Assembly (NCBI GenBank): GCA_903884915.1
Contig: CAISGS010000130.1
Coordinates: forward strand, 1-5,863
Length of the DNA: 5,863 nt
Source: an uncultured Caulobacteraceae bacterium
GTDB lineage: Bacteria > Pseudomonadota > Alphaproteobacteria > Caulobacterales > Caulobacteraceae
Reading direction: 5' to 3'
Shown: one piece after another, positions 1 to 5,863 of the stretch
How positions within the stretch are numbered: position 1 is the stretch's first letter
Layout: the number at the start of each line of letters is the position of its first letter
The notes under the pieces: generated by a model
What the model was told of the DNA's origin: nothing
Databases searched by the model: none
What the model saw: the letters and a program-made list of their open reading frames with translations, nothing else
Position numbers and translations under genes: made by a program

Positions 1-483
1 CCCTCTATCGCGCCGTCACAACTGGTCAAGACTGCCGATGGCTGGGGTCTATTAATGTGCCAGACACCAAAATTTTGGGACCTGTTCTGCACGCTAACGG
101 GACGGATGGATCTGGCCGCGGATCCACGATTTGCCGACATTCCGGCTCGCCGCGCCCACTTGGCTGACCTGACCAATGCCCTAGACGAGATCTTTATGAC
201 CCGAAAGGCTCAGGACTGGAGCGATCTCTTTGCCGGTCAGGTGCCTTTTGCACCGGTCAAGGACCTCAAATCGGCCTTGGAAAACCCCTTTGTAGCTGAG
301 ATGGGTATGAGAGACATTGTCGCCCATCCGGCCAAGCCTGAAGGTCTGCACATGCTCGCCAGTCCCGTGAAGATCAATGGCCAAAGGATGGCTGGCCATC
401 GGGCCCCGACCTTAGGCGAGCAGACTGAGGCTATTTTATCAGCGCTTTTTGACGATGATGAAAATAGAACCCCGCCGCTGTGA
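1..483 (+). CDS. CaiB/BaiF family (family III) CoA-transferase, C-terminal part only
   Basis: The 5' end lies outside the window. The frame is open from base 1 (PSIAPSQLVKTADGW...) and ends at TGA 481-483, giving about 160 residues of a protein normally near 380-400. The segment matches the second half of family III CoA-transferases: the block around TADGW, MCQTPKFW, then DPRF, the R-rich helix after it, and the PFAPVKDL / NPFV stretch typical of the small domain. These enzymes move CoA between carboxylic acids (for example formyl-CoA:oxalate or carnitine-type reactions). The catalytic Asp lies in the missing N-terminal half, so neither activity nor substrate can be judged. The C-terminus is short after the usual LGEQTEAIL block, and its last 17 codons and stop overlap the convergent permease gene. 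The ATG at 55 is internal, not a start. A link to the phosphonate genes further right is not evident. Confidence 0.87.
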   Translation, partial: PSIAPSQLVKTADGWGLLMCQTPKFWDLFCTLTGRMDLAADPRFADIPARRAHLADLTNALDEIFMTRKAQDWSDLFAGQVPFAPVKDLKSALENPFVAEMGMRDIVAHPAKPEGLHMLASPVKINGQRMAGHRAPTLGEQTEAILSALFDDDENRTPPL

Positions 484-1729
484 CGAGGATTGCCCCGATG
501 ATGCTGGTGCCATAGGCCGCTTGAATAAAGAACTGCAGCCAGTCGAGCGTGACGCCCCCAAAATTGCGCCAGAGCAGGAGCGCAACGCTTCCGGCATAGC
601 CCGATGAGTCGGCCACATAGATCAAAAATCCAGCCGTTCCGACCTGTCCGCTGACCGCCACCAGACGGTCGAACAGCATGGCGTTGAACGGCGTATAGCT
701 CATATAGAGCCCTGCTCCGGCCAGGATCATCCAGGTGAGCGGTGACAGAAGTCCCGATTGAAAGGCCAAGGTCGACAGGCCTAGCAGGAGAAAGCCTGCC
801 ACAACAACGCCGTGGATGACCAAAAGCGCCTTTAGATTATCGCGCACCGTCATGACCGCCGCCAAGGCCGCGAGTGAGATCACGGCGACTGGCACCTCGC
901 TGGCGGTAAAGACGCTGGCGGTCTTGCCAAAGCCCAGCGCCGTCCAGATTTCAGCCGCGAAATTATCTCTAAAATCGCGAAAGGCCGTCAGCATCACATA
1001 GGCCAGGACGAGCAAGATGAGGCCGGGTGCATATCGCCTGAGAAAGGCTGCCCGTTCTGTCCCGTTCATGGGCGCGCGGGTCGTGCGCTGCGCCTCGTCT
1101 TCTACTGATGGCGGCGGTAGCAAGCTTAAGATCCAGACCGATACCGCCAAAAGCGGCATGAACACCAAACCCACAGCCGCTGGCATCCAAAAGGCACTGA
1201 CCTGGCCTGAGGTCATCATCAGCACGCCGATGGATTTGACCACGCCGGACGACAGGATGAAGCTGGAACAGAGCATGGCACCCAGGACTTCTGAGACCCG
1301 GCGACCTTCCATGAACCCAAAGACCAAGCCGAAGATCATCCCAAGCGGCAAGCCATTGAAGAACAGGGCTACCACGTTCCACGGCGCGGGGATGAGGGCA
1401 AAGGCCACCAAGGCCAGCCATGACAGCCCAATCAGGACCAAGATTGCACCCGCGCGGCGCAAAGGGTCCATCTCGGCAATGACCTTGATGCCGATCATTT
1501 TGGACAGGGCGTAGCCAGCCACCTGCGCCAAGACCAGCGCGATCTTGTAGTCGAGAACGAAGGTCCAGCCCTCAACCGCCTCGAATGTTGCGGCCGAGAA
1601 GGGCTTGCGAAAGGCATACATGGAAAAATAGGCGCAAAAGCCTGCCAGCCCGGCAATGAGGGTAAAGATAATAGGATTGGCTTGAACCAGGCTGCGCCTA
1701 ATCTTGTCGTTCAAGGTGAGGGTGGTCAA
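431..1729 (-). CDS. DUF5690-type MFS permease, possible organophosphate/phosphonate transporter
   Basis: A 432-residue integral membrane protein with about 12 hydrophobic segments (roughly residues 19-40, 60-80, 93-113, 117-140, 148-172, 180-204, 235-252 and on to 400-425). A charged central loop (about 207-232) separates the halves, as in MFS permeases. The N-terminal block YAFRKPF (38-44) is characteristic of the DUF5690 group. It also resembles the YLVRKNF region of GlpT in the organophosphate:phosphate antiporter family. By eye, R41 aligns with GlpT R45 and R251 in TM7 with GlpT R269, the two phosphate-contacting arginines; SK at 76-77 matches the conserved SK after TM2. The start is TTG at 1729-1727, supported by a GGAGA Shine-Dalgarno 7 nt upstream; no in-frame ATG was found within about 80 bases upstream. 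The stop is TAG (433-431). The gene diverges from the aminophosphonate oxidase/phnX operon across 173 bases, so import of a phosphonate is plausible. The substrate is inferred, not shown. Confidence 0.85.
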   Translation of the reverse strand: MTTLTLNDKIRRSLVQANPIIFTLIAGLAGFCAYFSMYAFRKPFSAATFEAVEGWTFVLDYKIALVLAQVAGYALSKMIGIKVIAEMDPLRRAGAILVLIGLSWLALVAFALIPAPWNVVALFFNGLPLGMIFGLVFGFMEGRRVSEVLGAMLCSSFILSSGVVKSIGVLMMTSGQVSAFWMPAAVGLVFMPLLAVSVWILSLLPPPSVEDEAQRTTRAPMNGTERAAFLRRYAPGLILLVLAYVMLTAFRDFRDNFAAEIWTALGFGKTASVFTASEVPVAVISLAALAAVMTVRDNLKALLVIHGVVVAGFLLLGLSTLAFQSGLLSPLTWMILAGAGLYMSYTPFNAMLFDRLVAVSGQVGTAGFLIYVADSSGYAGSVALLLWRNFGGVTLDWLQFFIQAAYGTSIIGAILVTAAGFYFHHRQKALIK

Positions 1730-1736
1730 GGCGAGG

Positions 1737-1741
1737 TCTCC
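1737..1741 (-). promoter_or_regulatory. Shine-Dalgarno GGAGA that fixes a TTG start
   Basis: Read on the - strand the sequence is GGAGA, then 7 nt, then TTG at 1729-1727. No in-frame ATG was found between this site and roughly position 1810, so the TTG is the most credible start of the DUF5690 permease. Confidence 0.7.
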
Positions 1742-1803
1742 GGCAAAGTCTTGGGGTAGCAGCTTGAACCGATTGGCTTGCGCAACCCTTTTGTTTTGAT
1801 TCC

Positions 1804-1821
1804 ATGACAGGCGCGCGGCAG
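1804..1821 (-). promoter_or_regulatory. Possible degenerate Pho box (one perfect half-site)
   Basis: On the - strand the proximal 7-mer is CTGTCAT (1810-1804), an exact match to the PhoB half-site. Four bases upstream is CTGCCGC (1821-1815), which matches 4 of 7 positions. The 7-4-7 spacing is that of a Pho box. It points toward the DUF5690 permease. I see no convincing -10 element at the expected distance, so this is only suggestive. Confidence 0.25.
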
Positions 1822-1824
1822 TAG

Positions 1825-1849
1825 GCTTAGGTTTGTCACAGATCTAAGC
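1825..1849. promoter_or_regulatory. 25-bp operator-like palindrome between divergent genes
   Basis: Perfect 6-bp arms GCTTAG (1825-1830) and CTAAGC (1844-1849) flank a core TGTCACA (1834-1840) that is itself symmetric about C1837. Over the full dyad 10 of 12 base pairs are symmetric; only 1831/1843 and 1833/1841 are not. It lies 54 bases before the ATG of the oxidase gene and 96 bases before the TTG of the divergent permease, where a regulator could control both. No regulator gene is in the window, so the binding protein is unknown. A transcribed hairpin is less likely, because both flanking genes start, rather than end, on either side. Confidence 0.5.
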
Positions 1850-1870
1850 TAAAAACAGCGCCTTAAGAAT
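1833..1870 (+). promoter_or_regulatory. Weak promoter candidate for the oxidase-phnX operon
   Basis: TTGTCA (1833-1838) differs from the -35 consensus by one base, and TTGTCAC (1833-1839) matches a PhoB half-site at 6 of 7. No TATAAT-like hexamer sits at the normal 16-18 nt spacing. The nearest candidate is AAGAAT (1865-1870), which would suit an activator-dependent layout in which an operator replaces the -35 box. The element overlaps the 25-bp palindrome. A start near 1877 would leave a leader of about 26 nt. Confidence 0.25.
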
Positions 1871-1902
1871 CGTCCCATCCTTTCGTTTGGAAATCCATCC
1901 CT

Positions 1903-3039
1903 ATGCCGCGTTCCTATGATCTTGCAGTGGTGGGCGCAGGCATTGTCGGATTGGCCACGGCCTTGGCTGCGGCAAGGCGCGGAAAACGGGTCGTTGTCAT
2001 TGATCGCGATGCCCAGGCCAATGGGGCCTCTGTCCGAAATTTTGGGTTCATCACCATAACCGGACAGGAACGCGGCGATATGTGGGCTCGGGCCAAACGC
2101 TCCCGCGATGTTTGGGTCGAGGTGGCTGGGGCCGCTGGGATTGACCTGATCCATCGCGGTCTGGTCATGGCCGTGCGCCGTCCTGAAAGCATGGACCTGC
2201 TTGATGCCTTTCTTGAGACCGAAATGGGTGAGGGCTGTGAGATCTTGGACGCAAAAGCGCTCAAGGCCGATCATGGCTATCTGGCAGGATCCGAGCTTCT
2301 GGGCGGTCTTTGGAGTCCCCATGAGGTGCGGGTCGAATCGCGCCAAGCCATTCCCGCCGTCGCCGCATGGCTCGCCGACCATCACGGCGTCACCTTCATG
2401 CGCCAGACCGCTGTGGTGGGTGTCGAAACCGGCAAGGTCGTCACGACCAAAGGGGTGATTGAGGCCGATTGCGTGGCGGTCTGTCCTGGCGACGATTTGA
2501 TCAGTCTCTTTCCAGAACGGGTCGCGGCCTTTGGGGTCACCCGCTGCAAATTGCAGATGCTTCGACTGGCGGATCCCGGTTTTAGGCTATCTGGCGCGGT
2601 CATGTCCGATTTGGGGCTTGTGCGTTATGCGGGCTACGGCGCCTTGCCGCAGGCTCACGCTGTGCGCGCTAGGCTTGAGGCCGAGCAGGCAGATCAACTG
2701 GCCAATGGTATTCACCTGATTGTGGTGCAGAGCGCCGATGGCAGTTTGGTTGTCGGTGACAGCCACCACTATGGCCCAACGCCCGATCCCTTTGCATCCG
2801 AGTCCGTCGATCAGTTGATCCTTGATGAATATGAGGCGGTGTTTGGCCTTAGCGCACCGGCTGTTCAGGAGCGCTGGACCGGAACCTACGCGTCGGCATC
2901 GGACCGCACCGTGCTGATTGACCAGCCGTGTCAAGATGTACGCCTCGTCATGGTCACGACCGGGGCGGGGGCTTCCACCGGCTTTGCCTTGGGCGAAGAG
3001 GTGGTCAACGACCTGTTTGGCAAGGATAAGGCCCCATGA
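1903..3039 (+). CDS. FAD-dependent aminophosphonate oxidase (TIGR03364-like, DAO fold)
   Basis: A 378-residue soluble flavoprotein. The N-terminus has the Rossmann FAD site GAGIVG (11-16), with the acidic residue closing strand 2 at D34, followed by the substrate-side segment GASVRNFGFI (41-50). The C-terminal flavin-contacting motif TTGAGASTGFALGEE (352-366) is typical of the D-amino-acid-oxidase/glycine-oxidase fold. Length and both end motifs fit the group repeatedly found next to phosphonatase genes. Members oxidise N-methyl-2-aminoethylphosphonate, and some also 2-aminoethylphosphonate, to phosphonoacetaldehyde with release of amine and, for oxidases, H2O2. The gene ends in an ATGA overlap with phnX, which uses exactly that product. 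No PhnW transaminase is nearby, so this enzyme probably feeds PhnX. The ATG start at 1903 has only a weak GGAAA (1889-1893) 9 nt upstream, but it places the FAD motif at the normal distance. The exact substrate (AEP, N-methyl-AEP or hydroxylated AEP) cannot be read from sequence. Confidence 0.82.
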   Translation: MPRSYDLAVVGAGIVGLATALAAARRGKRVVVIDRDAQANGASVRNFGFITITGQERGDMWARAKRSRDVWVEVAGAAGIDLIHRGLVMAVRRPESMDLLDAFLETEMGEGCEILDAKALKADHGYLAGSELLGGLWSPHEVRVESRQAIPAVAAWLADHHGVTFMRQTAVVGVETGKVVTTKGVIEADCVAVCPGDDLISLFPERVAAFGVTRCKLQMLRLADPGFRLSGAVMSDLGLVRYAGYGALPQAHAVRARLEAEQADQLANGIHLIVVQSADGSLVVGDSHHYGPTPDPFASESVDQLILDEYEAVFGLSAPAVQERWTGTYASASDRTVLIDQPCQDVRLVMVTTGAGASTGFALGEEVVNDLFGKDKAP

Positions 3040-3830
3040 GCCCTCAAGGTTTGAACGACTTTGATCTGGTGATCTTTGACTGGGCCGGGACCATGGTCGA
3101 CTTTGGTTGCCGGGCCCCGATTGAGGCCTTGGTCACGGCCTTTGCCCGCCGAGGCGTGGTGCTCGATGAGACCGCAGCGCGCGCGGATATGGGTAAGGCT
3201 AAGGCCGATCATGTCCGGGCTCTGCTGGCGCGGACCGATGTGGCGCAGGACTGGCGTGCTGCCACAGGTGCCCTGCCGGTCGAGGCCGATGTTGACGCGC
3301 TGATGGTCGATCTTGGTCCCTTAATGACGCAGGCGGCGGGCCGCGCCGCCCAACTGATCCCGGGCGCGGCCAAGGTTGCCGCCGATCTGCGGGCCGCAGG
3401 GCTGAAGGTCGCTTCATCCACGGGCTATACGCGCGAGATGATGCAGCCCGTTCTGATCAAAGCCGCAGAGCAAGGTTACGCCCCCGACCATCTGGTCTGC
3501 GCCGGAGAAACCCCGCAAGGTAGGCCCTCTCCCCTCATGGTCTATAAGACCTGTGCGGAATTGGGCGTTTGGCCCCTATCACGCGTCATCAAGGTCGACG
3601 ACGCCGAAGCCGGTATAGCTGAGGGGCGAGCGGCAGGCTGTTTCACCATCGGTTTGGCAGCCTCTGGCAACGGTATTGGTCTGTCGCTGGAGGCCTATCA
3701 GGCCCTCGACCCCACCGATCGCAACCATCGCCTTGCGAAAGTCCGTGCCAGCCTGATGGCGGCGGGCGCAGATATGGTTATCGATAGCGTTGATGATCTG
3801 ATTGGGGCTTTGCAGAATCGAAAGTCCTAA
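3036..3830 (+). CDS. phnX: Phosphonoacetaldehyde hydrolase (phosphonatase)
   Basis: HAD-superfamily enzyme of 264 residues, close to the usual 265-275. It hydrolyses phosphonoacetaldehyde to acetaldehyde and phosphate by forming a Schiff base with a Lys and a phospho-Asp intermediate. The HAD motif is DWAGT with nucleophile D15 and the family-typical Ala at 17. The cap block MGKAKADHVRAL holds M52, Schiff-base K56 and H59. Motif II is STGYTREMM with T129, then GRP with R163, then IKVDDAEAGIAEG with D189. These align with D12, M49, K53, H56, R160 and D186 of Bacillus cereus PhnX at a constant offset of three. B. cereus D190 is replaced by G193, as I recall for proteobacterial PhnX. The ATG overlaps the upstream stop (ATGA, 3036-3039), implying translational coupling to the FAD oxidase; AAGG at 3028-3031 may help initiation. 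The TAA stop is at 3828-3830. It is more like true PhnX than the looser phosphonatase-like TIGR03351 group. Confidence 0.93.
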   Translation: MSPQGLNDFDLVIFDWAGTMVDFGCRAPIEALVTAFARRGVVLDETAARADMGKAKADHVRALLARTDVAQDWRAATGALPVEADVDALMVDLGPLMTQAAGRAAQLIPGAAKVAADLRAAGLKVASSTGYTREMMQPVLIKAAEQGYAPDHLVCAGETPQGRPSPLMVYKTCAELGVWPLSRVIKVDDAEAGIAEGRAAGCFTIGLAASGNGIGLSLEAYQALDPTDRNHRLAKVRASLMAAGADMVIDSVDDLIGALQNRKS

Positions 3831-3860
3831 GCAGTCTGCATGCCAGCCGTCTGATGGCTT

Positions 3861-3864
3861 AGGA
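3861..3864 (+). promoter_or_regulatory. AGGA ribosome binding site that favours ATG 3872
   Basis: AGGA ends 7 nt before ATG 3872-3874. A TTG codon directly upstream (3869-3871) is also in frame but would sit only 4 nt from the AGGA, so the ATG is preferred. The 41-nt gap after phnX otherwise shows no terminator-like hairpin with a T-run, so readthrough from phnX is expected. Confidence 0.6.
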
Positions 3865-3871
3865 CCCCTTG

Positions 3872-5239
3872 ATGCCCCTTCGAACCTTTCTTGAGCCTTC
3901 TCGTTCGATCGACATCATCCATGAGACGGACGTCTTGGTGGTCGGGTCTGGGCCGGGAGGACTTGCTGCGGCCTTGGCCTGCGCCCGCGCAGGGGTTCAG
4001 ACGACGCTTTTGGAGCGCTATGGCTGTTTTGGCGGTAACATCACTCAGGTCGGTGTTGAGGGCTTTGCCTGGTATCGCCACCCTCAGACCATCGATAGCG
4101 AAGGCATCGGCCGAGAGTTCGAAGAGCGCGCCAAGACCATGGGCGCGGCCATGCCAGAGCCCCAGTCAATCAGCCATTCTCTAGACGCTGAAGCCTTTAA
4201 ATATGTGGCCGATGTTCTGGTCGAGGAGGCAGGCGTCACGCCGATGCTGCATCGGATGTTTGTCGCCCCCATTATCGAAGATGGCCAGATCCGCGGCATC
4301 ATTACCGAGAGCAAGGCTGGCAGAGAGGCGATCTTTGCCAAACGGGTCATCGATGCGACGGGCGATGCCGATATTGCCGAGCGGGCAGGGGCCCTGACCC
4401 GTAAGACCCCTAAGGCCGAAATGATGTCGGTTTCGGTCATGTTTTCCATGTGCGGTGTGAATAAGACCCGCTTTATCGAGCAGGTGAAGGCCGATCCCCA
4501 GACCTATAAGGATTGGGCCGGTAACGGCGAATGGGACATCACGACCGACGGAAAGGAGGACGATATGTTCTCCCCTTTCTTGCGCAAGCCCTTCAAAAAG
4601 GCCCTAGAGGCGGGGCTCTTGCCGCCTAATCTCGCCACCATCGCCGGAACCTGGGGTACGGTGTCGGATCAGGGTGACCTGACCTATTTGAATATGGTGC
4701 ACCTCTATCTGGATGGCACAGACCCGGACGACTTGACGATTGGCGAGATCGGCGGGCGCAAGCAGGCCATGCAGGCGGTTGAGGCGCTCAAACATTTTAT
4801 GCCCGGTTGTGAGGACGCTAAGCTGCGCAACTTCGGCATGACCCTAGGCATCCGTGATACTCGCAAGATCGATGCGTCCTACAATATGACCGGTGAGGAT
4901 GTTCGTGGGCAGGCGCGGTTTGACGATACGATCGGCATTTTTCCAGAATTTATCGACGGCTATGGGCTGTTGATCTTGCCGACCACGGGCCGGTATTTTC
5001 AGGTGCCCTATCGCGCCATGGTCCCTAAGGGGGTCGGGCACCTGTTGGTCACGGGCCGGGCGATTGGCGGCGATAAGATCAGTCATGCCGCCGTGCGTAA
5101 CATGATGTGCTGCGCGGTTGCAGGGCAGGGCGCAGGTGTCGCAGCGGCCATTTCCATCAAGACGGGCCAAGATTTTGACCGCCTCGACATAGGCCTTGTC
5201 CAAGCCGAACTGCGCCGTCAGGGCGCAAGGATTGCGTAA
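3872..5239 (+). CDS. FAD-dependent oxidoreductase, PF12831 (FAD_oxidored) type, substrate unknown
   Basis: A 455-residue flavoprotein from ATG 3872, unrelated in layout to the first oxidase. The FAD Rossmann motif GSGPGG is at residues 25-30, the ribose-binding acid E48 ends strand 2, and the family-typical CFGGN follows (52-56). The C-terminal flavin block runs from LLVTGRAIGG (391-400) through the conserved Arg of AAVRN to GQGAGVAAA (418-426), and contains an unusual vicinal pair C413-C414. The stretch FQVPYRAMVPKG before it is typical of PF12831. It follows phnX by 41 nt, and its stop is 1 nt before the next gene, so it is probably cotranscribed with the phosphonate genes. PF12831 members lack a common reaction, and I cannot name a substrate. 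By context it may oxidise another phosphonate or an N-substituted precursor upstream of phosphonoacetaldehyde, but it could also serve a separate carbon source. No signal peptide or membrane segment is seen. Confidence 0.82.
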   Translation: MPLRTFLEPSRSIDIIHETDVLVVGSGPGGLAAALACARAGVQTTLLERYGCFGGNITQVGVEGFAWYRHPQTIDSEGIGREFEERAKTMGAAMPEPQSISHSLDAEAFKYVADVLVEEAGVTPMLHRMFVAPIIEDGQIRGIITESKAGREAIFAKRVIDATGDADIAERAGALTRKTPKAEMMSVSVMFSMCGVNKTRFIEQVKADPQTYKDWAGNGEWDITTDGKEDDMFSPFLRKPFKKALEAGLLPPNLATIAGTWGTVSDQGDLTYLNMVHLYLDGTDPDDLTIGEIGGRKQAMQAVEALKHFMPGCEDAKLRNFGMTLGIRDTRKIDASYNMTGEDVRGQARFDDTIGIFPEFIDGYGLLILPTTGRYFQVPYRAMVPKGVGHLLVTGRAIGGDKISHAAVRNMMCCAVAGQGAGVAAAISIKTGQDFDRLDIGLVQAELRRQGARIA

Positions 5240-5240
5240 G

Positions 5241-5863
5241 ATGACCAAGAGCTCGACGCCGCCCTGGCTGATCCTGGTTTTGGCCAGTAGTGCCATCGCC
5301 GGAAACTATTATGCCTATGACGCCATAGGACCGGTTGCAGATCTGTTGCGCACGCAGCGCGGGCTTGGCCAGACTGATATTGGCCTGCTCAATGCCGTCT
5401 TCAGTCTTCCCAACATTCCCTTGGCACTGGTTGGCGGCTTGATTATCGACAGGCTCGGCGCCGCGAAAGCAGCCCTCGGTGCTGCAGCCTTTTGTTTTGT
5501 TGGCTCGGTTCTGACGGCGGTGGGTGAGCCCTTCTCGATCATGGTCACGGGGCGCTTGTTGTTCGGCGTTGGCGAAGAAACCTTGCTCATCGCGCTACTT
5601 GCAGCGCTCGCGCAATGGTTTTCGGTGGGGGCGGCGGCGCTCGCCATGTCCTTGTTTTTCAGCCTTGCTCGCGTTGGCTCATACATGGCCGATATTTCAC
5701 CGCGCTGGGCTGCCCCCCTTTATGATCAGGGCTGGCAACCGCCCTTGATCTTGGCGGCGGGATTGACGGGCGTCAGCTTGATCGCCGCTCTGTTCTTTAT
5801 GATGCTCGATAAGGGACGCACCCAAGCTAAGAGCCATGTGCCTGAGCCGATTACGGTGAAGTC
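5241..5863 (+). CDS. MFS transporter resembling MFSD1, N-terminal part (cut by window end)
   Basis: The open frame runs from ATG 5241 to the window end without a stop, showing 207 codons of a protein expected to be near 400. AAGG at 5227-5230 lies 10 nt upstream, and the ATG comes 1 nt after the TAA of the preceding gene, so coupling is likely. About six hydrophobic segments are visible (roughly residues 8-30, 47-69, 75-94, 99-124, 130-150 and 168-189), the first MFS half. The TM2-3 loop carries motif A as GGLIIDRLG (65-73). The blocks YAYD (24-27), FSLPN (54-58), GRLLFGVGEETL (104-115), QWF (125-127) and SLARVGS (141-147) resemble, from memory, the corresponding regions of the MFSD1 group, whose mammalian member is a lysosomal dipeptide transporter. 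It could import the substrate of the adjacent flavoenzyme or export a product; direction and cargo cannot be read from sequence. The MFS assignment is firm; the MFSD1 likeness is a by-eye judgement. Confidence 0.85.
   Translation, partial: MTKSSTPPWLILVLASSAIAGNYYAYDAIGPVADLLRTQRGLGQTDIGLLNAVFSLPNIPLALVGGLIIDRLGAAKAALGAAAFCFVGSVLTAVGEPFSIMVTGRLLFGVGEETLLIALLAALAQWFSVGAAALAMSLFFSLARVGSYMADISPRWAAPLYDQGWQPPLILAAGLTGVSLIAALFFMMLDKGRTQAKSHVPEPITVK

Larger units (their letters stand above)
1730..1902. other. Divergent intergenic region (173 bases)
   Basis: This is the only sizeable non-coding stretch in the window. It must hold the promoters of both the DUF5690 permease and the oxidase-phnX run. 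It contains the palindrome, the partial Pho-like half-sites and the permease ribosome binding site listed separately. I see no small ORF with a credible ribosome binding site, no riboswitch-like fold and no repeat family. Confidence 0.75.

Noticed and set aside
969..1514. Long ORFs on both strands inside the DUF5690 gene (about 150 and 165 codons)
   Set aside because: Their translations are low-complexity, Arg/Pro/Ala- or Lys/Thr-rich and match no family I recognise. They are shadows of a clearly membrane-like coding frame.
1849..2385. Antisense ORF of 178 codons across the start of the FAD oxidase
   Set aside because: It lies opposite a well-supported flavoprotein with canonical FAD motifs, and its product shows no recognisable domain.
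2264..3212. 13-base word AAGGCCGATCATG present in both the oxidase gene (near 2264) and phnX (near 3201)
   Set aside because: It encodes KADH-type residues in both genes and fits shared codon preference; there is no flanking similarity to suggest a repeat element.
3036..3830. Alternative reading of the HAD protein as a generic phosphonatase-like hydrolase (TIGR03351)
   Set aside because: The Schiff-base Lys block MGKAKADHV and the other PhnX-specific residues align at a constant offset with the characterised enzyme, so true PhnX is preferred.
3831..3871. Possible terminator between phnX and the second flavoenzyme (AGCC/GGCT arms with a 7-nt loop)
   Set aside because: The stem is only 4 bp and no T-run follows, so it is unlikely to stop transcription.
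4844..5296. Antisense ORF of 150 codons opposite the end of the second flavoenzyme
   Set aside because: The sense frame encodes the conserved FAD-binding C-terminus; the antisense product has no family resemblance.
5315..5748. ORFs overlapping the last MFS gene on both strands
   Set aside because: The sense frame from 5241 is open to the window end and gives a convincing MFS protein; the others are out-of-frame shadows.

Overview
The window looks like a bacterial chromosome segment. It has moderately high GC, dense short-spaced genes and Ala/Gly-rich proteins, which fits an alphaproteobacterium. That taxonomic guess rests on composition and protein style only. No RNA genes, insertion sequences, CRISPR arrays or integration sites are visible.

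Layout from left to right: (1) the 3' end of a CaiB/BaiF-type (family III) CoA-transferase gene on the + strand (1-483). (2) A DUF5690-type major facilitator permease on the - strand (431-1729), whose 3' end overlaps the CoA-transferase by 53 bases. (3) A 173-base divergent intergenic region (1730-1902) with a 25-bp imperfect palindrome and partial Pho-box-like half-sites. (4) A compact + strand gene run: an FAD-dependent amine oxidase of the DAO fold resembling the phosphonate-associated TIGR03364 group (1903-3039), phosphonoacetaldehyde hydrolase phnX (3036-3830, ATGA overlap), a second, unrelated FAD-dependent oxidoreductase of the PF12831 type (3872-5239), and an MFS transporter that begins 1 nt after it and runs off the window (5241-5863).

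The best functional reading is a phosphonate catabolism locus. PhnX is well supported: its nucleophilic Asp, Schiff-base Lys and neighbouring residues align with the characterised Bacillus cereus enzyme at a constant offset. PhnX needs phosphonoacetaldehyde. The usual supplier, the transaminase PhnW, is absent here, and the coupled FAD oxidase sits in its place. This matches the known oxidative route in which FAD oxidoreductases convert N-methyl-2-aminoethylphosphonate and/or 2-aminoethylphosphonate directly to phosphonoacetaldehyde. PhnX would then give acetaldehyde and phosphate.

The less explained parts are the second flavoenzyme, the two MFS permeases and the shared operator-like palindrome. 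The DUF5690 permease carries arginines that appear to align with the two phosphate-binding arginines of GlpT, so it is a plausible organophosphonate importer. The second permease resembles the MFSD1 family. No ABC-type phosphonate transporter, C-P lyase gene or local regulator is present in the window.
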